A program made the translations under genes and the position numbers. Positions 29,774 through 38,528 of a stretch of 64,000 bases of DNA are shown here, one piece after another. Within the stretch, counting starts at the first letter, position 1. Every line of letters begins with the position of its first letter. This DNA is from Bordetella parapertussis (GTDB lineage Bacteria; Pseudomonadota; Gammaproteobacteria; Burkholderiales; Burkholderiaceae_C), in NCBI GenBank assembly GCA_945861305.1, contig CAMATW010000010.1, forward strand, positions 1-64,000, given 5' to 3'. The notes under the pieces are model-generated. The model was not told where the DNA came from. It did no database searches and saw nothing but the letters and a program-made list of their open reading frames with translations.

Positions 29774-31096
29774 ATGCCCTATTTGCGTTTAGCCCTGCTG
29801 TTTGTCGCCGCCTTTGCACTCAATGCCGTCGCTCCAGAGCTGTTATCGCACTTGCAAAGCTTGGGCAGCACCGAAGCCACTTTGGCACAAAGCCTGTGGT
29901 GCTTGGGTTTGATGATGGTGTTTGGCTGGTTGGCCAGCAAAGCTGCTGTGGGCACGGTGTTACCCAGTTTCACTTTGCAACTGCTCTTGGGCATTGTGTT
30001 GCACGATGCGCTGTCGCCCTTGACGGCGCAACTGGCTTTGGCGGTGGTGGTGTGTACTGCGCTAGCGGCCATCATTTTGAAGTCGGGTGGTGATGAGCTT
30101 GACCGAAAACAGTTTGCCAAGATTGCCTATCCCACACTGATGATTGCGGTGGCAGGCTATTTGGTGACATTCTTTGTGATGTTTGCCTTGCTGATGTGGC
30201 TGGGGCTGGACAGCAAAACTGCGGCGCTCTTGTCAGCCATCATTGGGTCTACCGATCCCGCGGCGCTCATTCCCACTTTAAAGAATGTGCGCTTTTTGCA
30301 AAAGTACCAACGCGTGGTGGATATCTCTGTCGCCGAGAGCGCTTTGAACGATGCGGTGGGTGCCATCTTCACTGCCGCTGTGGCAGCCATGGTGATAGCC
30401 CAAGTGCCTATGGACAACCTTGGCAACTTGGCGCTGGGTTTGTTCAGTCCCAACAACCTGCAACAACTGGCCAAGCAATTTGCGCTTGGCACGGTAGCCG
30501 GTTTGGTGGGCTGGGGCGCGATGGCGTGGCTAGAGCGCTATCGTAAAGCCGACCATCCGTTTCAAGCACCCTTTGATTTTGCGCTGGTGGTGGCTATTCC
30601 GCTGCTGACGTTTTTGCTGGCGCAAGCGCTGCACGGCAATGGCTTTTTAGCGGCTTTTGTAGCGGGTTTGTTGGCCAACTTCAACCGCAGTGCAGCGCAT
30701 TTTCACCACCTGATTGAGCAGACCGAGACGCAAATTGAAAGCGTGGCTAAACCCGTCATCTTCATGATGGTGGGGCCGTTCGTCTCTTTACCCATGTTGA
30801 TGGACACCGCCCTCATGGGCTTGCTGGTGTCCTTCTTGTTTATCTTTGTGGCGCGGCCTGTGGCGGTTTTTGCATCCTTGTTACCCACCGGCATTTCTTT
30901 CAAAGAAAAACTGTTTCTTTGCGCTGTGCGTGAGACTGGTGTCATCCCCGTGGTGTTGGCTGTCATCACGGTCGCGCAGTTTGCCGATCTTCAGTGGTTG
31001 ATGCCCTTGACCGCGTGGGTGGTCATTTGGACATTGACCTTGCTGCCAGCGATCACACCGTGGTGGTCGCGTCGCTTGAACATGGTGCAGTCATGA
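29774..31096 (+). CDS. Cation:proton antiporter (CPA2-like membrane protein)
   Basis: 440 residues with about 12 membrane helices. MWLGLDSKTAALLSAIIGSTDPAALIP carries the Asp pair region of Na+/H+ exchangers (STDPAA), and ESALNDAVGAIFTA is the second family motif. No TrkA-N domain is attached. It probably exchanges Na+ or K+ for protons across the inner membrane. The stop overlaps the next start by ATGA. Confidence 0.9.
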   Translation: MPYLRLALLFVAAFALNAVAPELLSHLQSLGSTEATLAQSLWCLGLMMVFGWLASKAAVGTVLPSFTLQLLLGIVLHDALSPLTAQLALAVVVCTALAAIILKSGGDELDRKQFAKIAYPTLMIAVAGYLVTFFVMFALLMWLGLDSKTAALLSAIIGSTDPAALIPTLKNVRFLQKYQRVVDISVAESALNDAVGAIFTAAVAAMVIAQVPMDNLGNLALGLFSPNNLQQLAKQFALGTVAGLVGWGAMAWLERYRKADHPFQAPFDFALVVAIPLLTFLLAQALHGNGFLAAFVAGLLANFNRSAAHFHHLIEQTETQIESVAKPVIFMMVGPFVSLPMLMDTALMGLLVSFLFIFVARPVAVFASLLPTGISFKEKLFLCAVRETGVIPVVLAVITVAQFADLQWLMPLTAWVVIWTLTLLPAITPWWSRRLNMVQS

Positions 31097-32079
31097 GTCG
31101 CCCTAAGTTGCTGGTGGGACGCCCCACCTACCCCGAAGTCATCGCCCGTTTGCGCGAGCATTTCGATGTCACCGATAACCAAGATGACAAATTGTGGACA
31201 ACGGAGTCATGGACCACCGCACTTAGCCAGCATGAGGCAGCTTTGTGCGTGGGCATCGAACCCATCAACGAAAAGGTGTTGGCGGCTTGCACGCAACTGC
31301 GCATGTGTGCCAACTTAAGCGTGGGTTACAACAACTTCGATGTACCCGCCATGACCCGCCACAAGGTCCTGGCCACCAACGCCCCCGATGTGCTGAATGA
31401 AACCACCGCCGACTTAGGTTTCGCTTTGATGATGGCCGCTGCTAGGCGGGTGAGCGAGAGCGAAATATTCATCCGCAATGGCGAATGGACGCACTGGCGC
31501 TACGACCAATTTGCGGGTGCGGAAGTACATAGCAGCACCTTGGGCATCATCGGCATGGGGCGCATAGGGCAGGGCATTGCCAAACGCGGCGCTTTGGGTT
31601 TTGGCATGAAAGTGATTTATCACAACCGCAACCGCTTGGACGCCGCCACCGAGGCCGAGTGCAAAGCCACTTACGTCAGCAAGCAAGACCTTTTGCAGCA
31701 AGCCGACCATGTGGTGTTGGTGCTGCCGTATTCCAAAGAAACGCACCACACCATAGGTGCGGCAGAGTTGGCGTTGATGAAACCCACGGCCACGATGACC
31801 AACATTGCGCGTGGCGGCATCGTCGACGACGCTGCGCTTGCTGTGGCTTTGCAGCAAGGGCAAATTGCCGCAGCAGGTTTGGATGTGTTCGAGAACGAAC
31901 CGCGCTTGAACCCTGAACTGCTGAAATGCCGCAACATCGTGATGACGCCGCACATCGGCAGCGGAACGCTGGCCACCCGCTTGGCTATGGCGAACTTGGC
32001 CACCGATAACTTGATTGCATTTTTCACCGAGGGTAAAGCCGTGACACCCCTTAACCCCGAAGTGTTGGACCAAGCATGA
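31093..32079 (+). CDS. D-isomer-specific 2-hydroxyacid dehydrogenase (GhrB-like)
   Basis: 328 residues from the ATG overlapping the antiporter stop. Rossmann motif LGIIGMGRIGQGIAKRG, substrate Arg region NIARGGIVDDAAL, acid Glu in DVFENEPRLNPEL and catalytic His in TPHIGSGT. It reduces glyoxylate, hydroxypyruvate or 2-ketogluconate. It overlaps rmuC by ATGA. Confidence 0.92.
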   Translation: MSRPKLLVGRPTYPEVIARLREHFDVTDNQDDKLWTTESWTTALSQHEAALCVGIEPINEKVLAACTQLRMCANLSVGYNNFDVPAMTRHKVLATNAPDVLNETTADLGFALMMAAARRVSESEIFIRNGEWTHWRYDQFAGAEVHSSTLGIIGMGRIGQGIAKRGALGFGMKVIYHNRNRLDAATEAECKATYVSKQDLLQQADHVVLVLPYSKETHHTIGAAELALMKPTATMTNIARGGIVDDAALAVALQQGQIAAAGLDVFENEPRLNPELLKCRNIVMTPHIGSGTLATRLAMANLATDNLIAFFTEGKAVTPLNPEVLDQA

Positions 32080-33350
32080 GCAACGATAACTGGATGGTCG
32101 CAGCCGTGGTGGTGGGCGCCTTGCTGATCATGGCGATTTATCGACGCTATGCCGGTAAAGCAGCCACCCAAGAAGACCCGCTGCTCAAACTTGACGACAA
32201 GCTCGAGCGCTTAGAGCGTGAGTTGCGTTATGCCATCAGTGAGTCTTCTCGCACCGACCGCCAAGAGTTGTCGCAAAACATGGCGCAGCTGCAACAAACC
32301 CTTACCGAACAACTGGCGCTGATGCAAGGCACCTTGAACACCCAGTTGCAAGCGCTGGGCGAGGGCAATGCACGGCGCATGGCCGAGGTGCGAGACACCT
32401 TGGACCAGCAGCTCCAGCAGTTACAAAAAACCAATGCTGCGAAGTTGGACGAGATGCGCCAAACGGTGGATGAAAAACTGCAAACCACTTTGGAAGCACG
32501 GTTGAGCGAAAGTTTCAAGCAGGTGGCCGAGCGTTTGGAGCAGGTGCACCAAGGTTTGGGCCACATGAAAACCTTGGCCCAAGGCGTGGGCGATTTGCAG
32601 CGGGTTTTGAGCAACGTGAAAACCCGTGGCATTTTTGGCGAGGTGCAACTGGAAGCCTTGCTGGAACAGGTGCTGACCATCGAGCAGTACAGCAAACAAG
32701 TGGAAACCAAGCCGCGCAGCAACCAGCGGGTGGACTTTGCCATCAAGCTGCCCGGTCGAAGTGATGATGGCGCTACGGTGTGGCTGCCCATCGACGCCAA
32801 GTTTCCCCGCGAAGACTACGAGCGCCTTCTCGACGCACAAGACCGCGCCGACCCGATTGCCGCCGAAGCCTCGGCCAAGGCCATGGAGTCGCGCATTCGC
32901 CAAGAAGCCAAGAGCATTGCCGAAAGTTATTTGGCACCACCCCACACCACCGACTTTGCGATTTTGTTTTTGCCGGTGGAAGGTTTGTATGCCGAGGTGC
33001 TGCGCCGCCCAGGCCTGATGGACAGTTTGCAGCGCGATTACCGCGTCACACTCGCAGGCCCCACCACCCTGTTGGCGATTTTGAACAGCTTGCACATGGG
33101 CTTTCGCACCTTGGCGCTGGAGAAGCAAGCGTCAGAGGTGTGGAAGGTGCTGGGTGCGGTCAAAACCGAGTTTGACCGCTATGGCGAGTGGGTGGCCAAG
33201 GTGCGCGAGCAGGTGCAAAAAGCGGCAGACACCTTGGACCGAGCGGACACCCGCAGCAAGCAAATGCGCCGGGTTTTGAAGGGCGTGGAGGCTTTGCCCG
33301 AAGCTGAGGCTTTGGCACGTTTACCGTTGGATGCTCTGGATACAGATTAA
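32076..33350 (+). CDS. rmuC: DNA recombination protein RmuC
   Basis: 424 residues. One N-terminal membrane anchor (about 5-22) and a long coiled coil (30-170) precede the RmuC nuclease-like domain, with GIFGEVQLEALLEQVL, VWLPIDAKFPREDYERL and ILFLPVEGLYAEVLRR. The family limits inversions and is thought to have a nuclease fold. Last gene of the run, directly before a MITE-like repeat. Confidence 0.93.
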   Translation: MSNDNWMVAAVVVGALLIMAIYRRYAGKAATQEDPLLKLDDKLERLERELRYAISESSRTDRQELSQNMAQLQQTLTEQLALMQGTLNTQLQALGEGNARRMAEVRDTLDQQLQQLQKTNAAKLDEMRQTVDEKLQTTLEARLSESFKQVAERLEQVHQGLGHMKTLAQGVGDLQRVLSNVKTRGIFGEVQLEALLEQVLTIEQYSKQVETKPRSNQRVDFAIKLPGRSDDGATVWLPIDAKFPREDYERLLDAQDRADPIAAEASAKAMESRIRQEAKSIAESYLAPPHTTDFAILFLPVEGLYAEVLRRPGLMDSLQRDYRVTLAGPTTLLAILNSLHMGFRTLALEKQASEVWKVLGAVKTEFDRYGEWVAKVREQVQKAADTLDRADTRSKQMRRVLKGVEALPEAEALARLPLDALDTD

Positions 33351-33353
33351 TCT

Positions 33354-33546
33354 CATTGCGAGGAGCGAAGCAATCTCGCGCACTGCGCCGCAGGCTCGGC
33401 CTCGCCTCCATGCTTGCACTACGTCGGCTGCGGCCGACCTGCGACACACGTCGCTGCGTTGCTTCCTTGATTAAGTAGATTGCTTCGATCCTGAGGGTCT
33501 CGTAATGACGCCTTTATTATCGCAATGACGGCCCGTAGCAATGACG
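33354..33546. repeat. MITE-like palindromic repeat with degenerated right end
   Basis: CATTGCGAGGAGCGAAGC at 33354 onward (arm to 33376) is mirrored by an imperfect inverted copy at 33477-33508 (AGATTGCTTCGATCC...CTCGTAATGA). Three end-like copies follow: CTCGTAATGACG (33499-33510), ATCGCAATGACG (33519-33530) and GTAGCAATGACG (33535-33546). The interior is GC-rich with GCGGCCGACC. It resembles the widespread GCGAGGAGCGAAGCAAT-type non-coding repeats. No transposase is present. 33547-33633 is AT-rich with nothing recognisable. Confidence 0.7.
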
Positions 33547-33633
33547 TTCCGCCTGTCAAAACAAATATTTAAATACTCAAATTTAATTTATATTCATAAT
33601 AAATAGCTAATTAATATGTTATGGTGAACCTAG

Positions 33634-34407
33634 ATGTTGAAACCGAGATTAAAGGTCATGGCCTACAACACAAAGCGTTTTCACACACCCATGTTTGAGC
33701 AAATGCTATTTCCCAACGACATCGAAGGTGTCTTGATGGAGATGGAATTCACCTCAGACATGTTGAGCCAAGCCGCCGAATTTCGGCAAAACATACTCAT
33801 GAACTGGCTCAACCGTTTCAATGCGCATAGCCCACAGTGGCGTCGCCCGGTCAATGTCGAGAGGGTCATTTTGGTGGTCGGTCAGGTGGAGTTCGATCCC
33901 TCACTCAAGCACGGCATCCAAAGCATTCGAACCAATGTTGGCTTGCTCCAAGCCGTTTGTCAGGCCAATGCCGATGCCTATATCGTTTACAAGCCTCACC
34001 CCTTGGTCTGGTCCGATATTCAGGCCATGCAAACCATGCAGCAAGACCCGCACCCGTGGTGCGATGAGTTTGTGGGCGATGTGTCTCTGAGTCATTTGTT
34101 GCCCAAAGTCAACGAGGTGCATGTGATGACCTCCTTAGCGGGTTTCGAGGCCTTGTTGCGCAGCAAAAAGGTCAGCTGCTATGGCCGCTCTTTCTATGCC
34201 GGCTGGGGACTGACCACCGACATGGTGCCCATGACCATCCGTCCACGCCAACTCAATGTCGATGAGCTTGTCGCGGGCGCCTTGTTCAGCTATCCGCGCT
34301 ATATGAAACGGATTGAGGGCAAGGTACGCAGCACCCCCGAAATACCTCCAGGTGGAGAGCTGGGCTCTTGGCGTACAGAGCCCGCCATACTCTCAGCAAG
34401 GGCTTAA
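33634..34407 (+). pseudogene. Truncated capsule polysaccharide biosynthesis/export protein (KpsC/KpsS-like C-terminal fragment)
   Basis: 257 codons, with the Capsule_synth motifs YKPHPLVWSDI, HVMTSLAGFEALLRSKKVSCYG and GRSFYAGWGLT, i.e. the sugar-nucleotide-binding C-terminal half of KpsC-like glycosyltransferases (full proteins are 400-680 residues). The N-terminal half is missing, no capsule gene is nearby, and the flanks are AT-rich with a mobile repeat upstream. It is either a decayed remnant or a minimal single-domain version. The frame is intact, and it ends overlapping efp by 4 bp. Confidence 0.6.
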
Positions 34408-34958
34408 ACGCGCTTGCGGTATTCGGCGGTACGGGTATCGATTTCTACTTTATCGCCTTGTGCGACGAAGATGGGCACATTGATGTCAAAACCCGTGGAA
34501 ATCTTGGCGGGTTTGAGCACCTTGCCCGAGGTGTCACCCTTGACCGCAGGTTCGGTCCATGTGATTTCACGCACCACGCTGGTGGGCAATTCCACTGAAA
34601 TCGCCTTGCCGTCATAAAACACTACTTCAGCGGTCATGCCGTCTTCGAGGTAGTTGAGCGAGTCGCCCATGTTTTCGTTTTCCACTTCGTACTGGTTGAA
34701 CTCGGTGTCCATCCACACATACATGGGGTCGGCAAAGTAAGAGTAGGTGCAGTCTTTCTTTTCCAACACGATTTGGTCCATTTTGTCGTCGGCCTTGAAC
34801 ACCACCTCGGTATTGAAGTTGGCAATCAGGCTTTTGAGCTTCATGCGCACCGTGGCGGAGTTGCGACCACCTCGGCTGTATTCGGTTTTTAAAACGACCA
34901 TGGGGTCTTTTCCGTGCATGATGACGTTACCGGCGCGAATTTCTTGAGCTGTTTTCAT
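34404..34958 (-). CDS. efp: Elongation factor P
   Basis: 184 residues with KOW-like, OB1 and OB2 domains. The loop that enters the peptidyl-transferase centre is SRGGRNSAT, with Arg at position 32 rather than Lys. Arg32 is the residue rhamnosylated by EarP, which is encoded upstream on the same strand. EF-P rescues ribosomes stalled at polyproline. The normal length and full C-terminal [19 protein letters not shown] are present. Confidence 0.96.
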   Translation of the reverse strand: MKTAQEIRAGNVIMHGKDPMVVLKTEYSRGGRNSATVRMKLKSLIANFNTEVVFKADDKMDQIVLEKKDCTYSYFADPMYVWMDTEFNQYEVENENMGDSLNYLEDGMTAEVVFYDGKAISVELPTSVVREITWTEPAVKGDTSGKVLKPAKISTGFDINVPIFVAQGDKVEIDTRTAEYRKRV

Positions 34959-34987
34959 AAAGGTAGGGGCTTGGAAAAGCGGTCATT

Positions 34988-36052
34988 TTAGCCCTGCGCC
35001 GCTGCAAAGCTTTCCAAGCGCGTTAGCAAGTCGGTTTGCGCGCCTAAACGATCTCGCAAAGCGCCCGCCCAATCGGTCCACACCTTCAAGACCTCAGGAC
35101 TTAAAACCGGCAGGCACGTGGCGTGGTCTGCATTCCAAGCCAAGTGCGCTTGCACCACCACATCGGGTGCATGGCTGGCTTTTAAAAATGCCGCCAGCTT
35201 GGCGTGGTGCGCCCCATCGTCTTGCGGGTAAATCTGCCACAAAAAAGCTTTGCCTGCCCAAATGGCACGAACCAAAGAATCTTCACCGCGCACCAAATTC
35301 AGGTCTTGCTTGCTCAGCATGTGGTCAAAGTCGGTGTGGGACAAATAAGTCAACGCAGTCACCTGAAGTTCAGTCTTTTGTTTCAGTCCTTGCAGGGCAA
35401 GACGCACCGCTTGCGTGGCACGTCCTGCGGTCACGCTCAACTGCACCGCTTGAGGTAACTGGGTCAGTTGCTCTAGCCACAAGCTCAAACTGGCAGGTTC
35501 GTAGCAAAACAAGCTGATGCGCAAGGCATGGGCACTGTCGTTTGCATCAAGGCCAGGCAAACCCTCTGTGCCCGACCCTAAAACCCCTCCGGCGTTTTCG
35601 CTTAGGCTGGGGTAAAAAAACCATTTCGTCAAACCCTTTGCAGGGCCGCTCAGCACAGGCGAGGGCAGGCCATGGTTGCGCTCGGCCACGGGTTCGGCGC
35701 TGAAATACTCTAGGTTGATCCACACGGGTACTTTTGCCCAAGCAGCCATGGCGGCTTGGTAGCCTTGTGGCAACTCGCAAGCAAAGGCTTCAATCACCAC
35801 TTGCGCTGGCGCTTGATGTACGAAAGAGGCATGGTCATCTGGCCAAGCAAGCACCTCCACCCCCTTGCAACCCTCTGGGGCCATCCATTGCAGAGCGCTG
35901 TCGTCGTCCACATACAGCGTGACTTGCTTGCCCCGCTTGGCCAACTGCGCTGACAGTCGCCAGCACACGCCGAGGTCGCCATGGTTATCCACTACCCTAC
36001 AAAAGATTACCCAATGCTGTAGTAGGCTAGAAGTTGTCATGTCAAAAATCAT
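34988..36052 (-). CDS. earP: EF-P arginine rhamnosyltransferase EarP
   Basis: 354 residues (ATG 36052 or 36040). The N-terminus HWVIFCRVVDNHGDLGVCWRL carries the catalytic Asp pair (Asp22 and Asp26 in this frame; D-x3-D spacing). The C-terminal GT-B part has LVRGEDSLVRAIWAGKAFLWQIYPQ, the TDP-rhamnose-binding signature. It transfers rhamnose from TDP-rhamnose to Arg32 of EF-P. Adjacent to efp (29 bp), as in other betaproteobacteria and Pseudomonas. Confidence 0.95.
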   Translation of the reverse strand: MIFDMTTSSLLQHWVIFCRVVDNHGDLGVCWRLSAQLAKRGKQVTLYVDDDSALQWMAPEGCKGVEVLAWPDDHASFVHQAPAQVVIEAFACELPQGYQAAMAAWAKVPVWINLEYFSAEPVAERNHGLPSPVLSGPAKGLTKWFFYPSLSENAGGVLGSGTEGLPGLDANDSAHALRISLFCYEPASLSLWLEQLTQLPQAVQLSVTAGRATQAVRLALQGLKQKTELQVTALTYLSHTDFDHMLSKQDLNLVRGEDSLVRAIWAGKAFLWQIYPQDDGAHHAKLAAFLKASHAPDVVVQAHLAWNADHATCLPVLSPEVLKVWTDWAGALRDRLGAQTDLLTRLESFAAAQG

Positions 36053-36078
36053 AACCCTCTCACCATTGCATCTCTTTT

Positions 36079-36465
36079 ATGAAAATCGCTAGCCGTATTC
36101 TGTTGGTTGTCGCCTGTGTGATCGCTGCGGCATCGGTGTTGTTGGCTGCGTATGTGGCGCACATGGGCGAGGCACTTAGCCCATCGTCTTTGAAGTCCTT
36201 GCAGTCGGCTTTGCAAATGCAGCAAATCCATGCATTGGCCTTGGCGGGGGTTTGTGCGCTGGCTCTGCTGCACATCCCCAGCAAAACCTTGCTTTTATGT
36301 GCGGCCTTGTTCACTGCGGGTTTGCTGATGTTCAGTCTCAACATCTGCCTGATCCACCTTGCTGGTATCACGGTTTTCAGAGCATTAACGCCCTATGGCG
36401 GCATGGCGTTTGTGGCCGCTTGGTTGACCTTGGCGGCTTGGGCTTGGCGGCTTCGGTTGAACTGA
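36079..36465 (+). CDS. DUF423 family membrane protein
   Basis: 128 residues with four membrane helices. LAAYVAHM in the first loop and FRALTPYGGMAFVAAWLTLAAWAW at the end (the PxGG motif) are DUF423 hallmarks. Function unknown. Divergent from earP and ending directly next to the convergent small membrane gene. Confidence 0.8.
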   Translation: MKIASRILLVVACVIAAASVLLAAYVAHMGEALSPSSLKSLQSALQMQQIHALALAGVCALALLHIPSKTLLLCAALFTAGLLMFSLNICLIHLAGITVFRALTPYGGMAFVAAWLTLAAWAWRLRLN

Positions 36466-36732
36466 TCAGCGCTTGTCTTCTATGCGCGGAGTCGGCACTT
36501 CGCGCACCTCGGCTTCAATGATGTCTTCTCGGTGCGGGGCTCGCCCCATGTGCCGCGCAGCTTGTTGCTTCCATTGTTGGTAGCCGCTAAATATCACTGC
36601 AATTTGCGGTTTTTGCCCCGTGACCAACCAGCGTAGCAAGCCCAATATCAGTCCCAAGAGCGAGAACAGCAACACAAGCACCAGCAGCATGCTGGCCAGC
36701 GCAAAGAAAATGATTTTTACCAACCAATTCAT
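36466..36732 (-). CDS. Small membrane protein of unknown function
   Basis: 88 residues. One or two hydrophobic helices (about 5-37) followed by a basic, soluble tail with GYQQWKQQAARHMGRAPHRED and an acidic EAEVREVPTPRIEDKR end. I recognise no family. It has its own start 83 bp before the divergent DUF1330 gene. Confidence 0.7.
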   Translation of the reverse strand: MNWLVKIIFFALASMLLVLVLLFSLLGLILGLLRWLVTGQKPQIAVIFSGYQQWKQQAARHMGRAPHREDIIEAEVREVPTPRIEDKR

Positions 36733-36815
36733 GCGGTCATTCTCGCTGAGAACATGGGGTCAACCCTGAGGAGCTTTGGCTCTAAACTGTATGACATTCT
36801 TTCAAGGACTTCACC

Positions 36816-37109
36816 ATGCCAAAAGCCTATTTGTTAAGCGTCTACCAAGAAATCAAAGACACCGACGCTGTCGCTGCCTATGCCAAGTTGGCACTGCCCG
36901 CCATCCACGCCGGCGGCGGCACGTTTTTGGCCCGTGGAATGCCAGCTGCTGTAAAGGAAAACGGCAAGATGGAGCGTACCGTGCTGGTTGAGTTCGCTGA
37001 CCTTGCCACCGCCATGGCGGTCTACGACAGCCCTGGCTACCAAGAAGCCTTGGTCGCTTTGGGTAAAAACGCGGTAGTGCGAGACATGCGCATCATCGAA
37101 GGCGTCTGA
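36816..37109 (+). CDS. DUF1330 domain protein (dimeric alpha-beta barrel)
   Basis: 97 residues. AYLLSVYQEIKDTDAVAAYAKLALPAIHAGGGTFLARG is the DUF1330 pattern, followed by VLVEFADLATAMAVYDSPGYQEAL. A ferredoxin-like small fold of unknown activity. Spaced 2 bp from the aminotransferase, so probably co-expressed. Confidence 0.88.
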   Translation: MPKAYLLSVYQEIKDTDAVAAYAKLALPAIHAGGGTFLARGMPAAVKENGKMERTVLVEFADLATAMAVYDSPGYQEALVALGKNAVVRDMRIIEGV

Positions 37110-37111
37110 GC

Positions 37112-38314
37112 ATGACCGCTTTGAGTCAGCGAGCCCAAAGTTTGGGCACAGAAAACGCGTTCGTGGTCTTGGCAGAGGTCAATAAGCTGATTCGTGAAGG
37201 GCGCAACATCATCTCGTTTTGCATCGGCCAGCCCGACTTTGCCACCCCGCAACATATACAAGACGCAGGCATTGCGGCCATCCAGCAAGGCAAGCACGGC
37301 TACACCCCTTCGGCGGGCATCCCTGAGCTGCGACAAGCCGCTGCTGACTATTTCTCGCGTACCCGTGGCATACAGGTAGATGCCGACGACGTGGTGGTGG
37401 GCGCAGGTGCCAAGCCCTTCATCGGCTACACCATTCAGTCGGTCACCGACCATGGTGCTGGCGACGAAGTCATCTACCCCGTGCCAGGTTTCCCGATTTA
37501 CGACTCGCAAATCAAAGCCAATGGTGCGGTGGGTGTGCCCATTTACCTGCGTGAGTCACGTAACTTTGGTTTCGACCCGCAAGAGTTGGCCGACAAGATC
37601 ACGCCCAAAACCAAGCTCTTGATCCTGAACTCTCCGCAAAACCCCACTGGCGGCATCATTCCCAAAGCTGACCTTGAAGCGATTGCCGAGATTTTGCGCA
37701 AGCACCCCCAGGTGTGGGTGTTTGCCGATGAAATTTACGGCCAGTTGGTTTATAGCGGTGAATTCAACTCCATCGCCTCTTTGCCAGGCATGCAAGAGCG
37801 AACCATCATCTCCGACGGTTGCTCCAAAACATGGGCCATGACGGGCTGGCGTTTGGGCTTTACCGCCAACAAAAAGCTGGCGCCTTATTTCACTAACTGG
37901 ATCACCAACACCGAGTCTTGCGCCTCGCACATCACCCAGTGGGCGGGTGTGGCGGCTTTAAATGGTCCGCAAGACGATGCCCACCATATGCGCGAGGTGT
38001 TTTTAAAGCGCCGTAACCTGATTGTGAGTTTGCTCAACCAACTCCCCGGTGTGAGTTGCCAAAGCCCAGGCGGGGCCTTCTACGCTTGGCCCAATGTCAC
38101 CGAAGCTTGCCGCCTTACGCGTTGCGCCGACTCCGAGGAATTTCGCAAGCGTTTGCTACTTGAAGCCGGTGTGGCGGTGTTGGCCGACATCCACTTTGGT
38201 CCACGGGTGCCAGGCGACGGTCAACACATTCGGTTCAGCTACGCGGCGTCTGACGAAGCTATTCATGCCGGTTTGCAGCGCATGGGTGATTTCATCAAGA
38301 AAAACAGCGCTTAA
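37112..38314 (+). CDS. Pyridoxal-phosphate aminotransferase, class I/II
   Basis: 400 residues. ISFCIGQPDFATPQHI, KHGYTPSAGIPELRQA and LNSPQNPTGG are typical; the PLP Lys is in DGCSKTWAMTGWRLGF, and the C-terminal Arg in HIRFSYAAS binds the substrate carboxylate. Aspartate/aromatic-type transaminase, substrate not assignable. Length normal. Confidence 0.92.
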   Translation: MTALSQRAQSLGTENAFVVLAEVNKLIREGRNIISFCIGQPDFATPQHIQDAGIAAIQQGKHGYTPSAGIPELRQAAADYFSRTRGIQVDADDVVVGAGAKPFIGYTIQSVTDHGAGDEVIYPVPGFPIYDSQIKANGAVGVPIYLRESRNFGFDPQELADKITPKTKLLILNSPQNPTGGIIPKADLEAIAEILRKHPQVWVFADEIYGQLVYSGEFNSIASLPGMQERTIISDGCSKTWAMTGWRLGFTANKKLAPYFTNWITNTESCASHITQWAGVAALNGPQDDAHHMREVFLKRRNLIVSLLNQLPGVSCQSPGGAFYAWPNVTEACRLTRCADSEEFRKRLLLEAGVAVLADIHFGPRVPGDGQHIRFSYAASDEAIHAGLQRMGDFIKKNSA

Positions 38315-38402
38315 AGCCAGTTCATGTTCTGCCCGCTGGTGCCGATCTATTGGTGGTCAAGAGGCGTGTTGTGCGCCTAGACTCATTTTGCAAGGCATCA
38401 GC

Positions 38403-38528
38403 ATGGGCTACCTGATTTCGTTTTTACTAGGCATATTCGTTGCCACCGTGGGCGTCAGCGGTGCTGCTTCTGTGCTGGATAAAGCGGTAAAAACCACCCA
38501 AATCTATATGAAAGAGTCCATCAAGTAG
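38403..38528 (+). CDS. 41-residue single-helix small membrane protein
   Basis: MGYLISFLLGIFVATVGVSG then a short Lys-rich amphipathic end (KAVKTTQIYMKESIK). A ribosome binding site AAGG lies 8 bp upstream. It overlaps the convergent cvpA end by 8 bp. The peptide has a clean membrane helix and plausible composition, but I recognise no family, so it stays a candidate. Confidence 0.45.
   Translation: MGYLISFLLGIFVATVGVSGAASVLDKAVKTTQIYMKESIK

Noticed and set aside
33354..33546. CRISPR array or tRNA interpretation of the repeated segment
   Set aside because: The repeats are too short and unevenly spaced for CRISPR, and no cloverleaf can be formed.
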